DNA of 64,000 bases from CAYRGQ01 sp964444885 (GTDB lineage: Bacteria > Bacteroidota > Bacteroidia > Sphingobacteriales > Sphingobacteriaceae): contig CAYUIZ010000003.1 in the NCBI GenBank assembly GCA_964444885.1, forward strand, positions 29,181 to 93,180. The letters are read 5' to 3'. Below, piece by piece: positions 1-8,411 of this stretch. The position numbers and the translations under genes were made by a program. Below the pieces are notes generated by a model. It saw only the letters and a program-made list of their open reading frames with translations. It was not told where the DNA came from and did not search any database. The stretch's first letter is position 1. Every line of letters begins with the position of its first letter.

Positions 1-2
1 AC

Positions 3-317
3 TTCCTCGATCCGACGATTACCTCGCCCGGCAGTATCATGCCCGCGTATCCCTGGCTGATCGAGCGGCAACTGGACTTGAGCACCACGGTAGCCAAAAT
101 GAATGCACTGCGTATTGTCGGGGTGCCTTACAGCAATGAGCAAATCGAACGTGCTAATGAGGACTTGATGGCCCAAGCCCAACGGATTGCGGACGACTTG
201 GCCGCCAACCAAATCAATATCCGGCCGGACAGCGAAGTGGTGGCCATGATTGCCTATTTGCAACGCCTCGGAACGGACATTCGGGTGGATGCATCCGCAG
301 CAAGCGGAACGGAGTGA
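3..317 (+). CDS. ccoN: cbb3 cytochrome oxidase subunit I/II (fused CcoNO), C-terminal end only
   Basis: Open from the first in-frame base (position 3) to a stop at 315-317, so the gene begins before the window and only about 104 residues are visible. The piece carries FLDPTITSPGSIMPAYPWL and a terminal AYLQRLGTD, the end of the mono-haem CcoO (FixO) domain, which in most Bacteroidota is fused behind CcoN. CcoO passes electrons from CcoP to the CcoN active site in the inner membrane. The fusion itself cannot be seen here and is inferred from taxonomy; a free ccoO would look the same. It leads the operon that continues with ccoQ, ccoP and ccoG. Confidence 0.9.
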   Translation, partial: FLDPTITSPGSIMPAYPWLIERQLDLSTTVAKMNALRIVGVPYSNEQIERANEDLMAQAQRIADDLAANQINIRPDSEVVAMIAYLQRLGTDIRVDASAASGTE

Positions 318-347
318 AACGAACGTAGTGAACTAAATTAACGAACG

Positions 348-542
348 ATGTTTAAGCAAATCACAAACTTAGACGGAAACGAATGGTACCTCATCGTTTC
401 TCTCTGGATATTCTTCGTGTTTTTCATTGTCGTCGGCATTATGCTGTGGCGGATGAAAAAGGAGCATGTTGATTATATGAAAGATATTCCGCTGGAAGGC
501 AGTTCCAAGGAAATCGATGACGAATTAATGGAACGGCAATGA
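348..542 (+). CDS. ccoQ: small cbb3 oxidase subunit CcoQ/FixQ-like
   Basis: A 64-residue protein with one membrane helix at about residues 14-34 (LIVSLWIFFVFFIVVGIMLW) followed by a basic then acidic cytosolic tail. Size, single helix and position between ccoNO and ccoP fit CcoQ, which stabilises the association of CcoP with the oxidase core. The stop overlaps the next start by four bases (ATGA), so translation with ccoP is probably coupled. Sequence conservation in this family is low, so the call rests largely on context. Confidence 0.8.
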   Translation: MFKQITNLDGNEWYLIVSLWIFFVFFIVVGIMLWRMKKEHVDYMKDIPLEGSSKEIDDELMERQ

Positions 543-1459
543 TGGCAACGAACTCAATTTTCCCTATCCTGTCCACGACGTGGTTGTCTGAACTGACAGG
601 CGTAGCAAACACCTACAACGTGATGTTCATGGTGATGCTGGTGGTGTTTGTAGTGATTGTCCTTGTGGCGGCGCTGGTGATCTTGCGGGCACTCCGCACG
701 ATCGTACGGCTGACGATGCCTGAAGTGGAAGCTGCCGAACGCGAAGCCAAGCTGGCGGCCAAATCCCAGCGCGCCAACCGCAAAGGGAGTTGGACGCGCC
801 GGTGGAATAAGCTCATGGGGCTGCGGCCGATCTCCGAAGAAAAGGATATCGTCATTGACCATGAGTACGATGGTATCCGCGAATTGGACAACCCCGTTCC
901 CGTGTGGTTCAACGGCCTGTTTTACGCCACGCTTGTGTTTGCAGTGGTGTATCTGGCCGTCTACCATGTGTTTGGCTGGGGGTTGACCCAAGAGCAGGAA
1001 TATGAACGCGAAATGGCCCAGGCGGAGGCTGCTCGGATCGAATACCTTTCCCAAGCGGCTAACTTGGTGGATGAAAACAACGTCGAAGTAGACCTAAGCC
1101 CGACCGTCGTGAGCGCGGGACAAGCCATCTATGCGGCAAACTGTGCCGTGTGCCACGGGCAGTCCGGCGAAGGGGGAATCGGTCCCAACATAACCGACGA
1201 ATTCTGGATACATGGCGGAGAAATTAACGACATCTTCCGGATTGTTAAATACGGCGTACTGGACAAAGGCATGGTGCCTTGGGAGCAGATGCTGACCCCC
1301 GCGCAGATTGCCGAAGTGAGCAACTATATTATTACCTTGCGGGGCACGAATCCGCCAAATGCCAAGGATCCTGAGGGCAATAAAGTAGAATACAAGGAAG
1401 GCGGTGCCGAAGAGCCTGCTGAAGAACAAGAGGACGCGGCGGTCTTGGAATCTGTGTAA
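539..1459 (+). CDS. ccoP: cbb3 cytochrome oxidase c-type subunit CcoP
   Basis: A 306-residue membrane-anchored c-type cytochrome. Helices lie at about 25-50 and 127-147; the second belongs to the conserved FixP N-terminal segment (NPVPVWFNGLFYATLVF). A single cytochrome c domain follows, with haem motif C202-A-V-C205-H206 and probable axial Met245 in KGMVPW. Proteobacterial CcoP has two haems, whereas the one-haem form is usual in Bacteroidota. The C-terminus is acidic and low in complexity. It accepts electrons from the bc1-type complex or soluble cytochrome and feeds CcoO. The start is the first of two consecutive ATGs, overlapping the ccoQ stop. Confidence 0.93.
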   Translation: MMATNSIFPILSTTWLSELTGVANTYNVMFMVMLVVFVVIVLVAALVILRALRTIVRLTMPEVEAAEREAKLAAKSQRANRKGSWTRRWNKLMGLRPISEEKDIVIDHEYDGIRELDNPVPVWFNGLFYATLVFAVVYLAVYHVFGWGLTQEQEYEREMAQAEAARIEYLSQAANLVDENNVEVDLSPTVVSAGQAIYAANCAVCHGQSGEGGIGPNITDEFWIHGGEINDIFRIVKYGVLDKGMVPWEQMLTPAQIAEVSNYIITLRGTNPPNAKDPEGNKVEYKEGGAEEPAEEQEDAAVLESV

Positions 1460-1469
1460 ACGTGTGAAA

Positions 1470-2870
1470 ATGGCTGCAAACAGACCCCAACATACAATAG
1501 GTGCGACGGCTGCCAAGCCGAAGAGAACGTGGATATACGCCAAAATGCCTGCCGGTAAGTTATATAATTACCGGCAGCTTTTTGGCTATACGCTGTTGGT
1601 GTTTTTATTCGTGGCGCCCTTCATTAAGGTAAACGGCGAGCCTTTCCTGTTGTTTAACATCATCGAACGGAAATTCGTTATTTTTGGTAGTGTGTTTTGG
1701 CCGCAAGACCTGTATATCTTCGTCTTTGGGATGCTGATCGTGATGGTCTGTGTGGTGCTGTTTACCGTGGTCTATGGCCGCGTTTGGTGCGGCTGGGCCT
1801 GTCCGCAGACCGTGTTTATGGAACTCGTGTTCCGGCGCATCGAATACCTGATCGAAGGCGATTGGATACAGCAGAAAAAGCTCAATGCCCCCGGCAGCAA
1901 GGTGCCGAACAAGACCTTCAAGAAAGTGCTGAAGCATACGATATTCTTGCTGATATCGTTTCTTATTTCTAATATTTTCCTGGCCTATATTATCGGCGTG
2001 GATGCGCTTTGGCAAATTGCAACAGATCCCATCAGCGAACACCTGGGTGGATTCGTCGCCCTTGTCCTGTTCACGCTGGTGTTTTACGGCGTATTTGCGT
2101 ATGTTCGGGAAATCGTGTGCACGACGATTTGTCCCTATGGACGCTTGCAAGGCGTCCTGATGGACGATAAGAGCATCAGCATTGCCTACGACCACGGGCG
2201 TGGCGAGCCGCGGGGCAAAATGAAAAAAGGCGATGAACAGGCCCAATTGGGCGATTGCGTCGATTGCAACTTGTGCGTGCAGGTGTGTCCCACAGGCATT
2301 GACATCCGCAACGGGTTGCAAATGGAATGCGTGGCCTGCACAGCCTGTATTGACGCCTGTGACGCCGTTATGGATAAAGTGGGCCGTCCAAAGCGCCTGA
2401 TCGGCTTTTATTCGACTGATGAGATTGAAGGCAAGCAAAAGGAATCGACAAATATGCGCAGCATTGCCTACACGATCGTGTTGGTGGCGTTGATAGGCGT
2501 ATTTGGCTGGTTGGTCTTCAGCCGCAGCGAGATCGATGGAACGCTCTTGCGCGCGAAGGGCAGTACGTACCTCGTGCGCGACGACGGCACGATCAGCAAC
2601 TTGTACACCTTGGTGCTGCTAAATAAATCAAATGGAGCCATGGAGTTTGAACTGCGGCCCGAGCACCCATCCGTCGACATTCAGGTGGTTAACAACATCA
2701 GCCGCTTGGAAAAAGGTGGCCGCGCCGAAATGAGCTTCTTTCTGCTGGCACCGTCTGGCGCGATGGATACCTACAAGACGAATGTCCGCGTGCACGTTGT
2801 TTCGGGCGAGCGCGTGGTAGAAACCCTGAAGACAACGTTTATTTCGCCGGTGGAATTCACGCTTCAATAA
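1470..2870 (+). CDS. ccoG: cytochrome c oxidase accessory protein CcoG (FixG/RdxA)
   Basis: 466 residues from ATG 1470 (MAANRPQ), ten bases after the ccoP stop. An upstream in-frame ATG at 1404 would overlap ccoP heavily and was not chosen. Polytopic N-terminal half with the family motif CGWACPQTVFMELVFRR, then a 2x[4Fe-4S] ferredoxin region with cysteine clusters CVDCNLCVQVCP (from about residue 263) and CVACTACIDAC (from about 287), a further helix, and a C-terminal Ig-like FixG domain. CcoG handles copper reduction or delivery during assembly of the CcoN Cu-B site. Gene order ccoP-ccoG-fixH is classical. Confidence 0.95.
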   Translation: MAANRPQHTIGATAAKPKRTWIYAKMPAGKLYNYRQLFGYTLLVFLFVAPFIKVNGEPFLLFNIIERKFVIFGSVFWPQDLYIFVFGMLIVMVCVVLFTVVYGRVWCGWACPQTVFMELVFRRIEYLIEGDWIQQKKLNAPGSKVPNKTFKKVLKHTIFLLISFLISNIFLAYIIGVDALWQIATDPISEHLGGFVALVLFTLVFYGVFAYVREIVCTTICPYGRLQGVLMDDKSISIAYDHGRGEPRGKMKKGDEQAQLGDCVDCNLCVQVCPTGIDIRNGLQMECVACTACIDACDAVMDKVGRPKRLIGFYSTDEIEGKQKESTNMRSIAYTIVLVALIGVFGWLVFSRSEIDGTLLRAKGSTYLVRDDGTISNLYTLVLLNKSNGAMEFELRPEHPSVDIQVVNNISRLEKGGRAEMSFFLLAPSGAMDTYKTNVRVHVVSGERVVETLKTTFISPVEFTLQ

Positions 2871-2900
2871 TAGGTATTACGGATTGATTAACTGAAAGAT

Positions 2901-3332
2901 ATGAATTGGGGAGCAAAAATAGCGATAGCACTTGGGGTATGTATGCTTGCTGTCATACTGACGGTGTTGTATATGACGAGCCAAAATACCGATACGCTGG
3001 AGGATAGCGATTATTACGAACGGGGCTTGTCGTATGATGACGTGTACGCGATGAAGGTGAATTTGCAGCGCGACGGGCTCAAACCCGCTTTGGAAGTTCT
3101 TTCGGATACGTTGGCGATTCGCTTTGCGTCAGTAAACAATCAAGGCGAGCTGCTTTTGCGCCGTCGTGCAGACCGCGACCAGGATGTGCGGGTACCGGTC
3201 AATACGGGCGGCGGCTCAACCTTCCGGTTGCCGATGCAGGCGTTTAGCCGCGGTGCGTGGCAGCTGGTGTTGGAGTGGGAATCAGGCGGTACGCCTTATT
3301 ATATGGAGAAGGATATTTTTCTGCAGGAATGA
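2901..3332 (+). CDS. fixH: FixH family cbb3 assembly protein
   Basis: 143 residues with one N-terminal membrane helix (about 7-27) and an extracytoplasmic domain. The segment DYYERGLSYDD is the typical FixH signature after the helix. FixH/CcoH proteins bind the maturing cbb3 oxidase and cooperate with copper ATPase CcoI; no ccoI is seen in this window. The stop overlaps the next start by three bases (ATGA), indicating coupled translation. Confidence 0.88.
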   Translation: MNWGAKIAIALGVCMLAVILTVLYMTSQNTDTLEDSDYYERGLSYDDVYAMKVNLQRDGLKPALEVLSDTLAIRFASVNNQGELLLRRRADRDQDVRVPVNTGGGSTFRLPMQAFSRGAWQLVLEWESGGTPYYMEKDIFLQE

Positions 3333-4021
3333 GTTATCCGTTATTGGCTTTTTTTATGGGATTGTTGGGGAGCCTGCATTGCGCGGCCATGTGCGGTCCC
3401 CTCTTGCTGGCCTTGCCCGTCGGAGGGCGTTCGCAATGGCGTGCCTTTCTCAATAAATTGGTTTACCAGCTCGGCCGATTGCTGACCTACGTCGCGCTGG
3501 GTATTTTGATTGCATCGATTGGCAATGCCCTGTCGGTCCGGGGGTGGCAGCAGGCCGTTAGTGTGGGCACGGGTGCGCTTCTGGTACTAGCAGGTGGATT
3601 TATGCTTGCCGGACGCTATTCGACGTCGCTAATCGGGTTACAGCAGCGTCTTTTGGCGCCCCTGGTGGGCCGCATGGGCTATTGGCTGTACCGCCCCGGC
3701 GGAAACCTGATTGCCGGCATGGTCAATGGATTGTTGCCCTGTGGGATGGTTTATATGGCGTTGGCAGGGGCGTTAAGCGCGGATTCGGTGTTAAACGGCG
3801 GCCTTTTCATGCTGTTTTTTGGAACAGGCACCCTGCCCATGATGCTTTCCGTTTCCCTATTTGGCAATTTCATCCGGCGCTACGTGCGCTTCAATATGGC
3901 GAAATGGCTGCCCGCTATGTTCCTCGTGATGGGATGCTGGTTTCTTTTGCGCGGCGCCAACTTGGATATTCCCTACCTCAGCCCGCTCATCTATCCCGAA
4001 GGGGCCATTACCTGCAATTAG
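3329..4021 (+). CDS. SafE/TauE-type (DsbD-like) membrane protein of the cbb3 cluster
   Basis: 230 residues, about six membrane helices, starting at ATG 3329, which overlaps the fixH stop. The N-terminal GLLGSLHCAAMCGPL motif is characteristic of the sulfite-exporter-TauE/SafE family members that sit at the end of cco clusters in Bacteroidota and proteobacteria. Paired cysteines in CAAMC and a later NGLLPCGMVYMAL suggest metal or thiol handling, consistent with copper insertion into cbb3 oxidase, but transport substrate is not demonstrated. Last gene of the operon. Confidence 0.8.
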   Translation: MSYPLLAFFMGLLGSLHCAAMCGPLLLALPVGGRSQWRAFLNKLVYQLGRLLTYVALGILIASIGNALSVRGWQQAVSVGTGALLVLAGGFMLAGRYSTSLIGLQQRLLAPLVGRMGYWLYRPGGNLIAGMVNGLLPCGMVYMALAGALSADSVLNGGLFMLFFGTGTLPMMLSVSLFGNFIRRYVRFNMAKWLPAMFLVMGCWFLLRGANLDIPYLSPLIYPEGAITCN

Positions 4022-4061
4022 CCGCCTGACGTCTATGTAAAAATATCGTCGAACTGGTTTT

Positions 4062-4085
4062 TTTAAAGCAATTTCGTGCTTTAAA
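4062..4085 (+). terminator. AT-rich inverted repeat after the cbb3 operon
   Basis: TTTAAAGCA (4062-4070) and TGCTTTAAA (4077-4085) are perfect reverse complements around a six-base loop. The hairpin lies 41 bases after the last cco gene. It is A/T-rich and has no clear T run after it, so it may be a weak terminator or an operator for the downstream universal stress gene. Confidence 0.35.
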
Positions 4086-4171
4086 TGGCTATCTTAGTTA
4101 AGTGGCGTCGCGTGGCCGCGAAACAGCATGTGCCGCCGTCCTTTTGATAATTACGAACAAACAACAGCTAG

Positions 4172-5011
4172 ATGAAAACTATAATCGTTGCGACAGACTT
4201 TACCCCGGTGGCGGAGAACGCCATGGAATATGCAGCCGCCGCAGCCCGGCAGATCGGCGCGAAACTGGTTTTATTCCATCTCCATACGGTATCCATCCAC
4301 GCCGTCAACGCGCGCGTTTCACCACGCGCACTTCAGGAAATGCTAGACCGCAACAAGGAACGCTTTGAGGCAAAGGGAGATGCCCTGCGCCAAACCTATC
4401 AAATCGATGTGGTGGTCGATTGGTACATCGGTGACTTCTATGAATCCATCCGGTCGTCGGTAGCCCGTTTTGAAGCAGACATCGTGGTGATGGGTATGGC
4501 GGCACGTTCGCTGGAGCAGGACCTGCTCGGTAATACGACGACCGCGGCCATCCACAAACTTCGCACCCCGATACTTGCGGTCCCGCTAGGGGCCAAGTTT
4601 ACAGGCGTGAAGCAGGTGCTATTTGCCTGCGACATGCTGCAGGGCGCGCAACGGGCAGTGCTGACCCAGATCCGAAAAGTAGCGTCTGGCTTTGATGCCA
4701 ATGTCACCATCTTCCATGTCAATAAAACTATTCGCAAAATAAAAGAAAACGAAACCGCTATCGCATCCCACGGAGACGCTTTTGACGAAGTGTTTGACGG
4801 CTTGTCTTATTTCTACAAGGAAGTTCAGTCACAGGCGGTGCTGGACGAGATTAATCGGGAAATCGAGGCCATCAACGCCGATATCCTCATTATGGTGCCC
4901 TTGCGTTACGGGTTTTGGTCGTCACTTGTACACAAAAGCAAAACCCGCATCATGGCATCAGCCAGCGAAATACCCTTGCTCTCCATCCCCTTGGTAGGTG
5001 GGCAGGGCTGA
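4172..5011 (+). CDS. universal stress protein, tandem Usp domains
   Basis: 279 residues. Domain 1 (about 1-143) begins KTIIVATDFTPVAENAMEYA and ends with LLGNTTTAAIHKLRTPILAVP, matching the Usp nucleotide-binding end in which a G-x9-G-S/T pattern normally lies. The first Gly motif is altered (MGMAARSLEQD), so ATP binding is uncertain. Domain 2 (about 148-276) is more divergent. Tandem Usp proteins next to cbb3 clusters are common in Bacteroidota and are thought to respond to low oxygen or redox stress. The 150-base gap before it and a near-promoter box TATCTTAG at 4090-4097 suggest its own transcript. Confidence 0.9.
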   Translation: MKTIIVATDFTPVAENAMEYAAAAARQIGAKLVLFHLHTVSIHAVNARVSPRALQEMLDRNKERFEAKGDALRQTYQIDVVVDWYIGDFYESIRSSVARFEADIVVMGMAARSLEQDLLGNTTTAAIHKLRTPILAVPLGAKFTGVKQVLFACDMLQGAQRAVLTQIRKVASGFDANVTIFHVNKTIRKIKENETAIASHGDAFDEVFDGLSYFYKEVQSQAVLDEINREIEAINADILIMVPLRYGFWSSLVHKSKTRIMASASEIPLLSIPLVGGQG

Positions 5012-5030
5012 TTTAGCGAAACTCAGCGGG

Positions 5031-5633
5031 CTAATTGTTGACCGCGTCTAGGATTTGTTCGATGTCCTTATAGCCGTTCCAATAGGTTTTCAGCCTGCCG
5101 TCAGGCCCGTACACATACGTCGACGGGTATTGGGTGGGCATGTGGATGCGGTTGATGAAGTGCCGGTCGCGGTCATACAACGCGATCACGTTTTCCTTGC
5201 CTGCCAATGCGGCAGCATACGTAGGCAGAAATGCATCCACCAGGGCGGGATCATTCATCGACACGAAGTACAGGCTCGCGCCTTGGATGCGATCGTAATG
5301 ATTGGCCATGTCTCTCGCCTCATCCTGGCATTGACCGCACGTGGGGTCAAAGAACACCAAAACGATATTGCCTTTGTAGGACAGATCCGAACGGTCGAAG
5401 CGCATGCCGTTGTTCAAGCGGTAGAAATTAAATTCGGGAAGCGTGGCAGCTGGTTCGTTCGCTGCCGGTGGCGTGGGCGTGTGGGTAGCTGTCGGCGCAC
5501 TTTCCGTAACGTTCGTCGTCGTGGGATGTTGGGTTTGGGCAGTTTCTTGCGCCTGATCGCGCTGGCCGCAGGATACCGCCGCAAACAACGCTGTGGCGGC
5601 AAGGATATTAATACGCAGTGTAGTAGTTTTCAT
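5031..5633 (-). CDS. thioredoxin-fold lipoprotein with CGQC motif
   Basis: 200 residues from ATG 5633. A hydrophobic signal (about 8-19) ends in AAVSC, a Bacteroidota-type lipobox, so the mature protein is probably an outer- or inner-membrane lipoprotein. A long Thr/Pro/Ala linker (about 25-62) precedes a thioredoxin/TlpA-like domain with redox pair C99-G-Q-C102 in FDPTCGQC and the cis-Pro region YPSTYV. The likely role is periplasmic thiol-disulfide exchange; the partner is unknown. A perfect promoter box at 5672-5679 excludes longer upstream starts. Confidence 0.85.
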   Translation of the reverse strand: MKTTTLRINILAATALFAAVSCGQRDQAQETAQTQHPTTTNVTESAPTATHTPTPPAANEPAATLPEFNFYRLNNGMRFDRSDLSYKGNIVLVFFDPTCGQCQDEARDMANHYDRIQGASLYFVSMNDPALVDAFLPTYAAALAGKENVIALYDRDRHFINRIHMPTQYPSTYVYGPDGRLKTYWNGYKDIEQILDAVNN

Positions 5634-5671
5634 ATATGCTGTTATAATCGCTGAATATGTCAGTCGAGCAG

Positions 5672-5703
5672 CAAAGTTACGCATAAATAAGCGGGATGGC
5701 CAA
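5672..5703 (-). promoter_or_regulatory. promoter of the thioredoxin-fold lipoprotein gene
   Basis: On the minus strand TAACTTTG (5672-5679) matches the TAnnTTTG -7 box, with TTG at 5701-5703 giving a 21-base spacer. Predicted transcription start is about 35 bases before ATG 5633. Confidence 0.6.
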
Positions 5704-5834
5704 GCCGGACTGGGGATGGCAACCGGGGTTAACATACTTCTTACAAAACGATGTGATTCGTTTTGAAAAACCGTTACCTTAGCGTCAAGGTACTTGGAGG
5801 AGTGCATTTTCAGGTTCCTAAACGATTGTAAGTC

Positions 5835-6677
5835 ATGGAGGAAAACCAACCGCGGCTTGTTTCGCTGGAAAAGCCGCCCGTTTCGCTAGTGCTCTCGAGT
5901 GGTGGCGCCCGGGGATTGGTCCATATCGGTGTTATTGAGGCGCTAGAACAGCATGGTTACCGAATCGGATCCCTTGCCGGGTCTTCAATCGGTACGTTAG
6001 TGGGCGGCGTCCACGCCATGGGCAAGCTGCCTGTTTTTAAAGATTGGTTGGTTTCGCTTTCGGCTAAGCAGCTCATCGCGTTGGTGGATTTCAGTTGGAG
6101 CCGTGCGGGGATGCTGAAAGGCGACCGTATTTTCAAGGACTTGAAAACGGTCATCCCTGACCTGCGGATCGAGGATATGGCCATCCCTTTCCGGGCAGTC
6201 ACGACCGACATCGCGCAAGAGAAAGAGGTCGTGTTTGATCGGGGCAGTTTCTACGAAGCCGTTCGGGCGTCAGTAGCCATTCCAGCCGTTTTCACGCCCG
6301 TGCGGCACGAAAGCAACTTGTTGGTCGATGGCGGCGTGCTCAGCCCGTTGCCCATTAACCATGTGCAGCGGATCCCGGGCGATATCCTTGCTGCCGTCAA
6401 TCTCAACGGACATTACAGCACAGACCATACCAAGCGCAAGCTCCACTATACTGGGTATTTCTCCATGATGCAGCATGCGTATTATGCCATGCGCCATCAG
6501 CTATGCAAGATGGCGATGGATTTCCACCAGCCGGATTTGGCCATCGAGTTTCCGCGAAACATCTGTGGGATATGGGACTACCATAAGGCCACACACCTGA
6601 TTGGATTGGGGCATGAAGCGACCCGTCAATGCGTTGCCCGATACGAGGCCAGCAACCGTGCAGCCCGCGCCGACTAA
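5835..6677 (+). CDS. patatin-like phospholipase
   Basis: 280 residues with the complete patatin signature: oxyanion Gly-rich loop LSSGGARGLVHIGVIEAL (about 18-35), nucleophile elbow G49-S50-S51-I52-G53 and the catalytic Asp165 in VDGGVLSPLP. It forms a Ser/Asp dyad lipid acyl hydrolase. There is no signal peptide, so it should act in the cytoplasm or on the inner membrane surface. A near-consensus box TACCTTAG lies at 5775-5782. It ends tail to tail with the following hydrolase, overlapping by four bases. Confidence 0.93.
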   Translation: MEENQPRLVSLEKPPVSLVLSSGGARGLVHIGVIEALEQHGYRIGSLAGSSIGTLVGGVHAMGKLPVFKDWLVSLSAKQLIALVDFSWSRAGMLKGDRIFKDLKTVIPDLRIEDMAIPFRAVTTDIAQEKEVVFDRGSFYEAVRASVAIPAVFTPVRHESNLLVDGGVLSPLPINHVQRIPGDILAAVNLNGHYSTDHTKRKLHYTGYFSMMQHAYYAMRHQLCKMAMDFHQPDLAIEFPRNICGIWDYHKATHLIGLGHEATRQCVARYEASNRAARAD

Positions 6678-7507
6678 TCGATCCGGCGGAGGAAACTGGC
6701 CAATTCGGCATTGAATCGGGCCGGATCCTCCAAGTTTGGCAAATGGCCACAGTCTGGGATTTCGACATAAATGGCGTAGGGGATATGCTCCACCAGGATG
6801 TCGGCTTGTGCACGCGTGGCAAGGTTGTCCTCCGCGCCGCGAACGACGAGCACAGGTACGCCGATGTTGGCCAATGACGCGGTGGTGTCCGTGCGCGAGG
6901 CAAGCGCCAGCAGGGTGGAGCAAATACTGCGCAGCTCGTTGCGCCGGATGCTTTGCTTGATGAGCTCGGCAATCTCGGGCCGCTCGCGGCGAGCGCGTTC
7001 TCCCAGCACATTTTCCATGAAGTTGATTGAGAATACCCTTTTCCCGTGGCGAAGCAGCGACTGGATGGTGTCAAAGCGCTTTTGTTTCGTCGCGTTATCG
7101 TCGGCCTGCGAATGGGTGTCGCTGAGCACCAAGCCCGAAAATTGAGCGGGTGCGATCTCAAAGGCACGCAGCGCGATATAACCACCCATCGAAACGCCGC
7201 AGAGGACAACGCGGTCCAGTTGCAGTTTCTGAATGAACACCAGCAGGTCTTTGGCGAAGACGTCGATGCTGAAGTAACCGTGTCCCATGGTGCTCCTGCC
7301 GTGGCCGCGGACATCGATGGCGATTGCCCTCACTTCCGGTGGCAAGGCCTCCATTTGTGGAGCCCAAGTGCTTTTGTTAAACGGGAATCCGTGGATGAAG
7401 ATCAGGGTGTGAACCGGTCGTTCGCTGTCCTTGATGGTATAGGCGATACTGATATCGCCGATTCGGATGCGCTTCCGTTTTATGGGAGAGGTATTGATGA
7501 GCTTCAT
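6674..7507 (-). CDS. alpha/beta hydrolase
   Basis: 277 residues. Oxyanion segment FIHGFPFNKSTWAPQ near residue 40, nucleophile in CGVS106MGG, an Asp in VVRGAEDNLATRAQ and His in PDCGHLPNLEDP, so a full Ser-Asp-His triad is present. The fold resembles 3-oxoadipate enol-lactonase and similar carboxyl hydrolases; no other pathway gene is nearby, so the substrate is unknown. It is transcribed toward patatin from a promoter at 7577-7584. Confidence 0.9.
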   Translation of the reverse strand: MKLINTSPIKRKRIRIGDISIAYTIKDSERPVHTLIFIHGFPFNKSTWAPQMEALPPEVRAIAIDVRGHGRSTMGHGYFSIDVFAKDLLVFIQKLQLDRVVLCGVSMGGYIALRAFEIAPAQFSGLVLSDTHSQADDNATKQKRFDTIQSLLRHGKRVFSINFMENVLGERARRERPEIAELIKQSIRRNELRSICSTLLALASRTDTTASLANIGVPVLVVRGAEDNLATRAQADILVEHIPYAIYVEIPDCGHLPNLEDPARFNAELASFLRRID

Positions 7508-7576
7508 ATTCTAGTAGGTGCACGCCTGCGGACGCGTCAGGGACAATTGCCGCAGGAACGATTCGTTCGTATGACA

Positions 7577-7584
7577 CAAATGTA
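7577..7584 (-). promoter_or_regulatory. -7 promoter box of the alpha/beta hydrolase
   Basis: TACATTTG on the minus strand, a perfect TAnnTTTG match about 70 bases upstream of ATG 7507. No convincing -33 TTTG at the usual spacing was found. Confidence 0.5.
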
Positions 7585-7656
7585 AACTATATCCATGATT
7601 ATAACAGCGTTAGGAAGTTTTTTCAAAAAATGTTTTTTTCATATGCCGTAGATTCC

Positions 7657-7664
7657 TATCTTTG
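7657..7664 (+). promoter_or_regulatory. -7 promoter box of tRNA-Arg
   Basis: TATCTTTG is a perfect TAnnTTTG box lying 18 bases before the first tRNA base; a T-rich tract at 7632-7639 occupies the -33 area. Confidence 0.6.
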
Positions 7665-7681
7665 CGAACCAATTCGGAGTT

Positions 7682-7755
7682 GCGCTTGTAGCTTAATTGG
7701 ATAGAGCACCTGACTACGGATCAGGAGGTTAGGGGTTCGACTCCCTTCAAGCGCA
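7682..7755 (+). tRNA. tRNA-Arg (anticodon ACG)
   Basis: A complete cloverleaf of 74 bases without encoded CCA. Acceptor GCGCTTG (7682-7688) pairs with CAAGCGC (7748-7754). The D arm is GCTTAATTGGATAGAGC. Anticodon stem CCTGA/TCAGG encloses loop CTACGGA, anticodon ACG. The T arm is AGGGG-TTCGACT-CCCTT. ACG is read as inosine-CG after TadA editing and decodes CGN arginine codons, which are frequent in these genes. Confidence 0.97.
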
Positions 7756-7763
7756 CAATTTAC

Positions 7764-7806
7764 ATAATAGCCTAGTCAGTGAAAGCGATTAGGCTATTAT
7801 TTTTTG
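7764..7806 (+). terminator. rho-independent terminator after tRNA-Arg
   Basis: An 11-bp perfect stem ATAATAGCCTA (7764-7774) with TAGGCTATTAT (7790-7800), followed by a run of T. It begins nine bases after the tRNA and separates it from adk. Confidence 0.85.
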
Positions 7807-7833
7807 TAACTTAACCACCGAAAACATTAGCTT

Positions 7834-8403
7834 ATGTTGAATCTCGTTTTGTTTGGCCCTCCAGGCGCCGGAAAAGGAACGCAATCGCAAAAATTGATTG
7901 AAAAGTATGGCCTGACCCACATCTCGACGGGCGATATGTTTCGCGCCCACATCAAAGGCCAAACCGAGCTGGGCAAGCGAGTCAGCCAATTGATTGCCGA
8001 TGGTGAACTTGTGCCGGACAGCATTACGATCGCCATGCTCGAAGAAGAAGTAGACAACAACCCGGATACGCAAGGCTTCATATTTGACGGATTTCCGCGC
8101 ACGGTAGGACAAGCCGAAGCGTTGGACACTTTTTTGGAAAGCAAGGGACAGAAAATTACCGGCGTCATCGCATTGGACGTTGACGAGCAGGAACTTAGCG
8201 AACGCATTGCTAAGCGCCGGGAGATCGGCGGCCGGGCAGACGACGACGCGGAGAAGCTAAAAAAGCGTATCGAGGAGTATTTCCAAAAGACCATACATGT
8301 GCTGCCGTACTATGAAGCCCAAGGCAAGCTGTCTAAGGTGAACGGCATTGGTGATATCGAAGCGATATTCGCTACGCTTTGCGAGGTGGTTGATAGCTAC
8401 TAA
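7834..8403 (+). CDS. adk: adenylate kinase
   Basis: 189 residues. It starts MLNLVLFGPPGAGKGTQSQ with the P-loop at about residues 7-15, has the NMP-binding signature FDGFPRTVGQAEAL, and a short LID without zinc cysteines (RREIGGRADDDAEKLKKR), as in other short bacterial Adk enzymes. It catalyses ATP + AMP to 2 ADP in the cytoplasm. It lies immediately upstream of obg, a common pairing in Bacteroidota, separated only by a 54-base gap with a hairpin. Confidence 0.98.
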   Translation: MLNLVLFGPPGAGKGTQSQKLIEKYGLTHISTGDMFRAHIKGQTELGKRVSQLIADGELVPDSITIAMLEEEVDNNPDTQGFIFDGFPRTVGQAEALDTFLESKGQKITGVIALDVDEQELSERIAKRREIGGRADDDAEKLKKRIEEYFQKTIHVLPYYEAQGKLSKVNGIGDIEAIFATLCEVVDSY

Positions 8404-8411
8404 ATACGGGA

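Noticed and set aside
554..1543. Long minus-strand frames opposite ccoP (His-rich)
   Set aside because: They lie fully antisense to a conserved cytochrome gene and have skewed composition (runs of His and Arg) typical of the reverse frame of GC-rich genes.
4062..4085. FNR-type site for the universal stress protein
   Set aside because: The palindrome TTTAAAGCA-TGCTTTAAA does not match TTGAT-N4-ATCAA; kept only as an inverted repeat.
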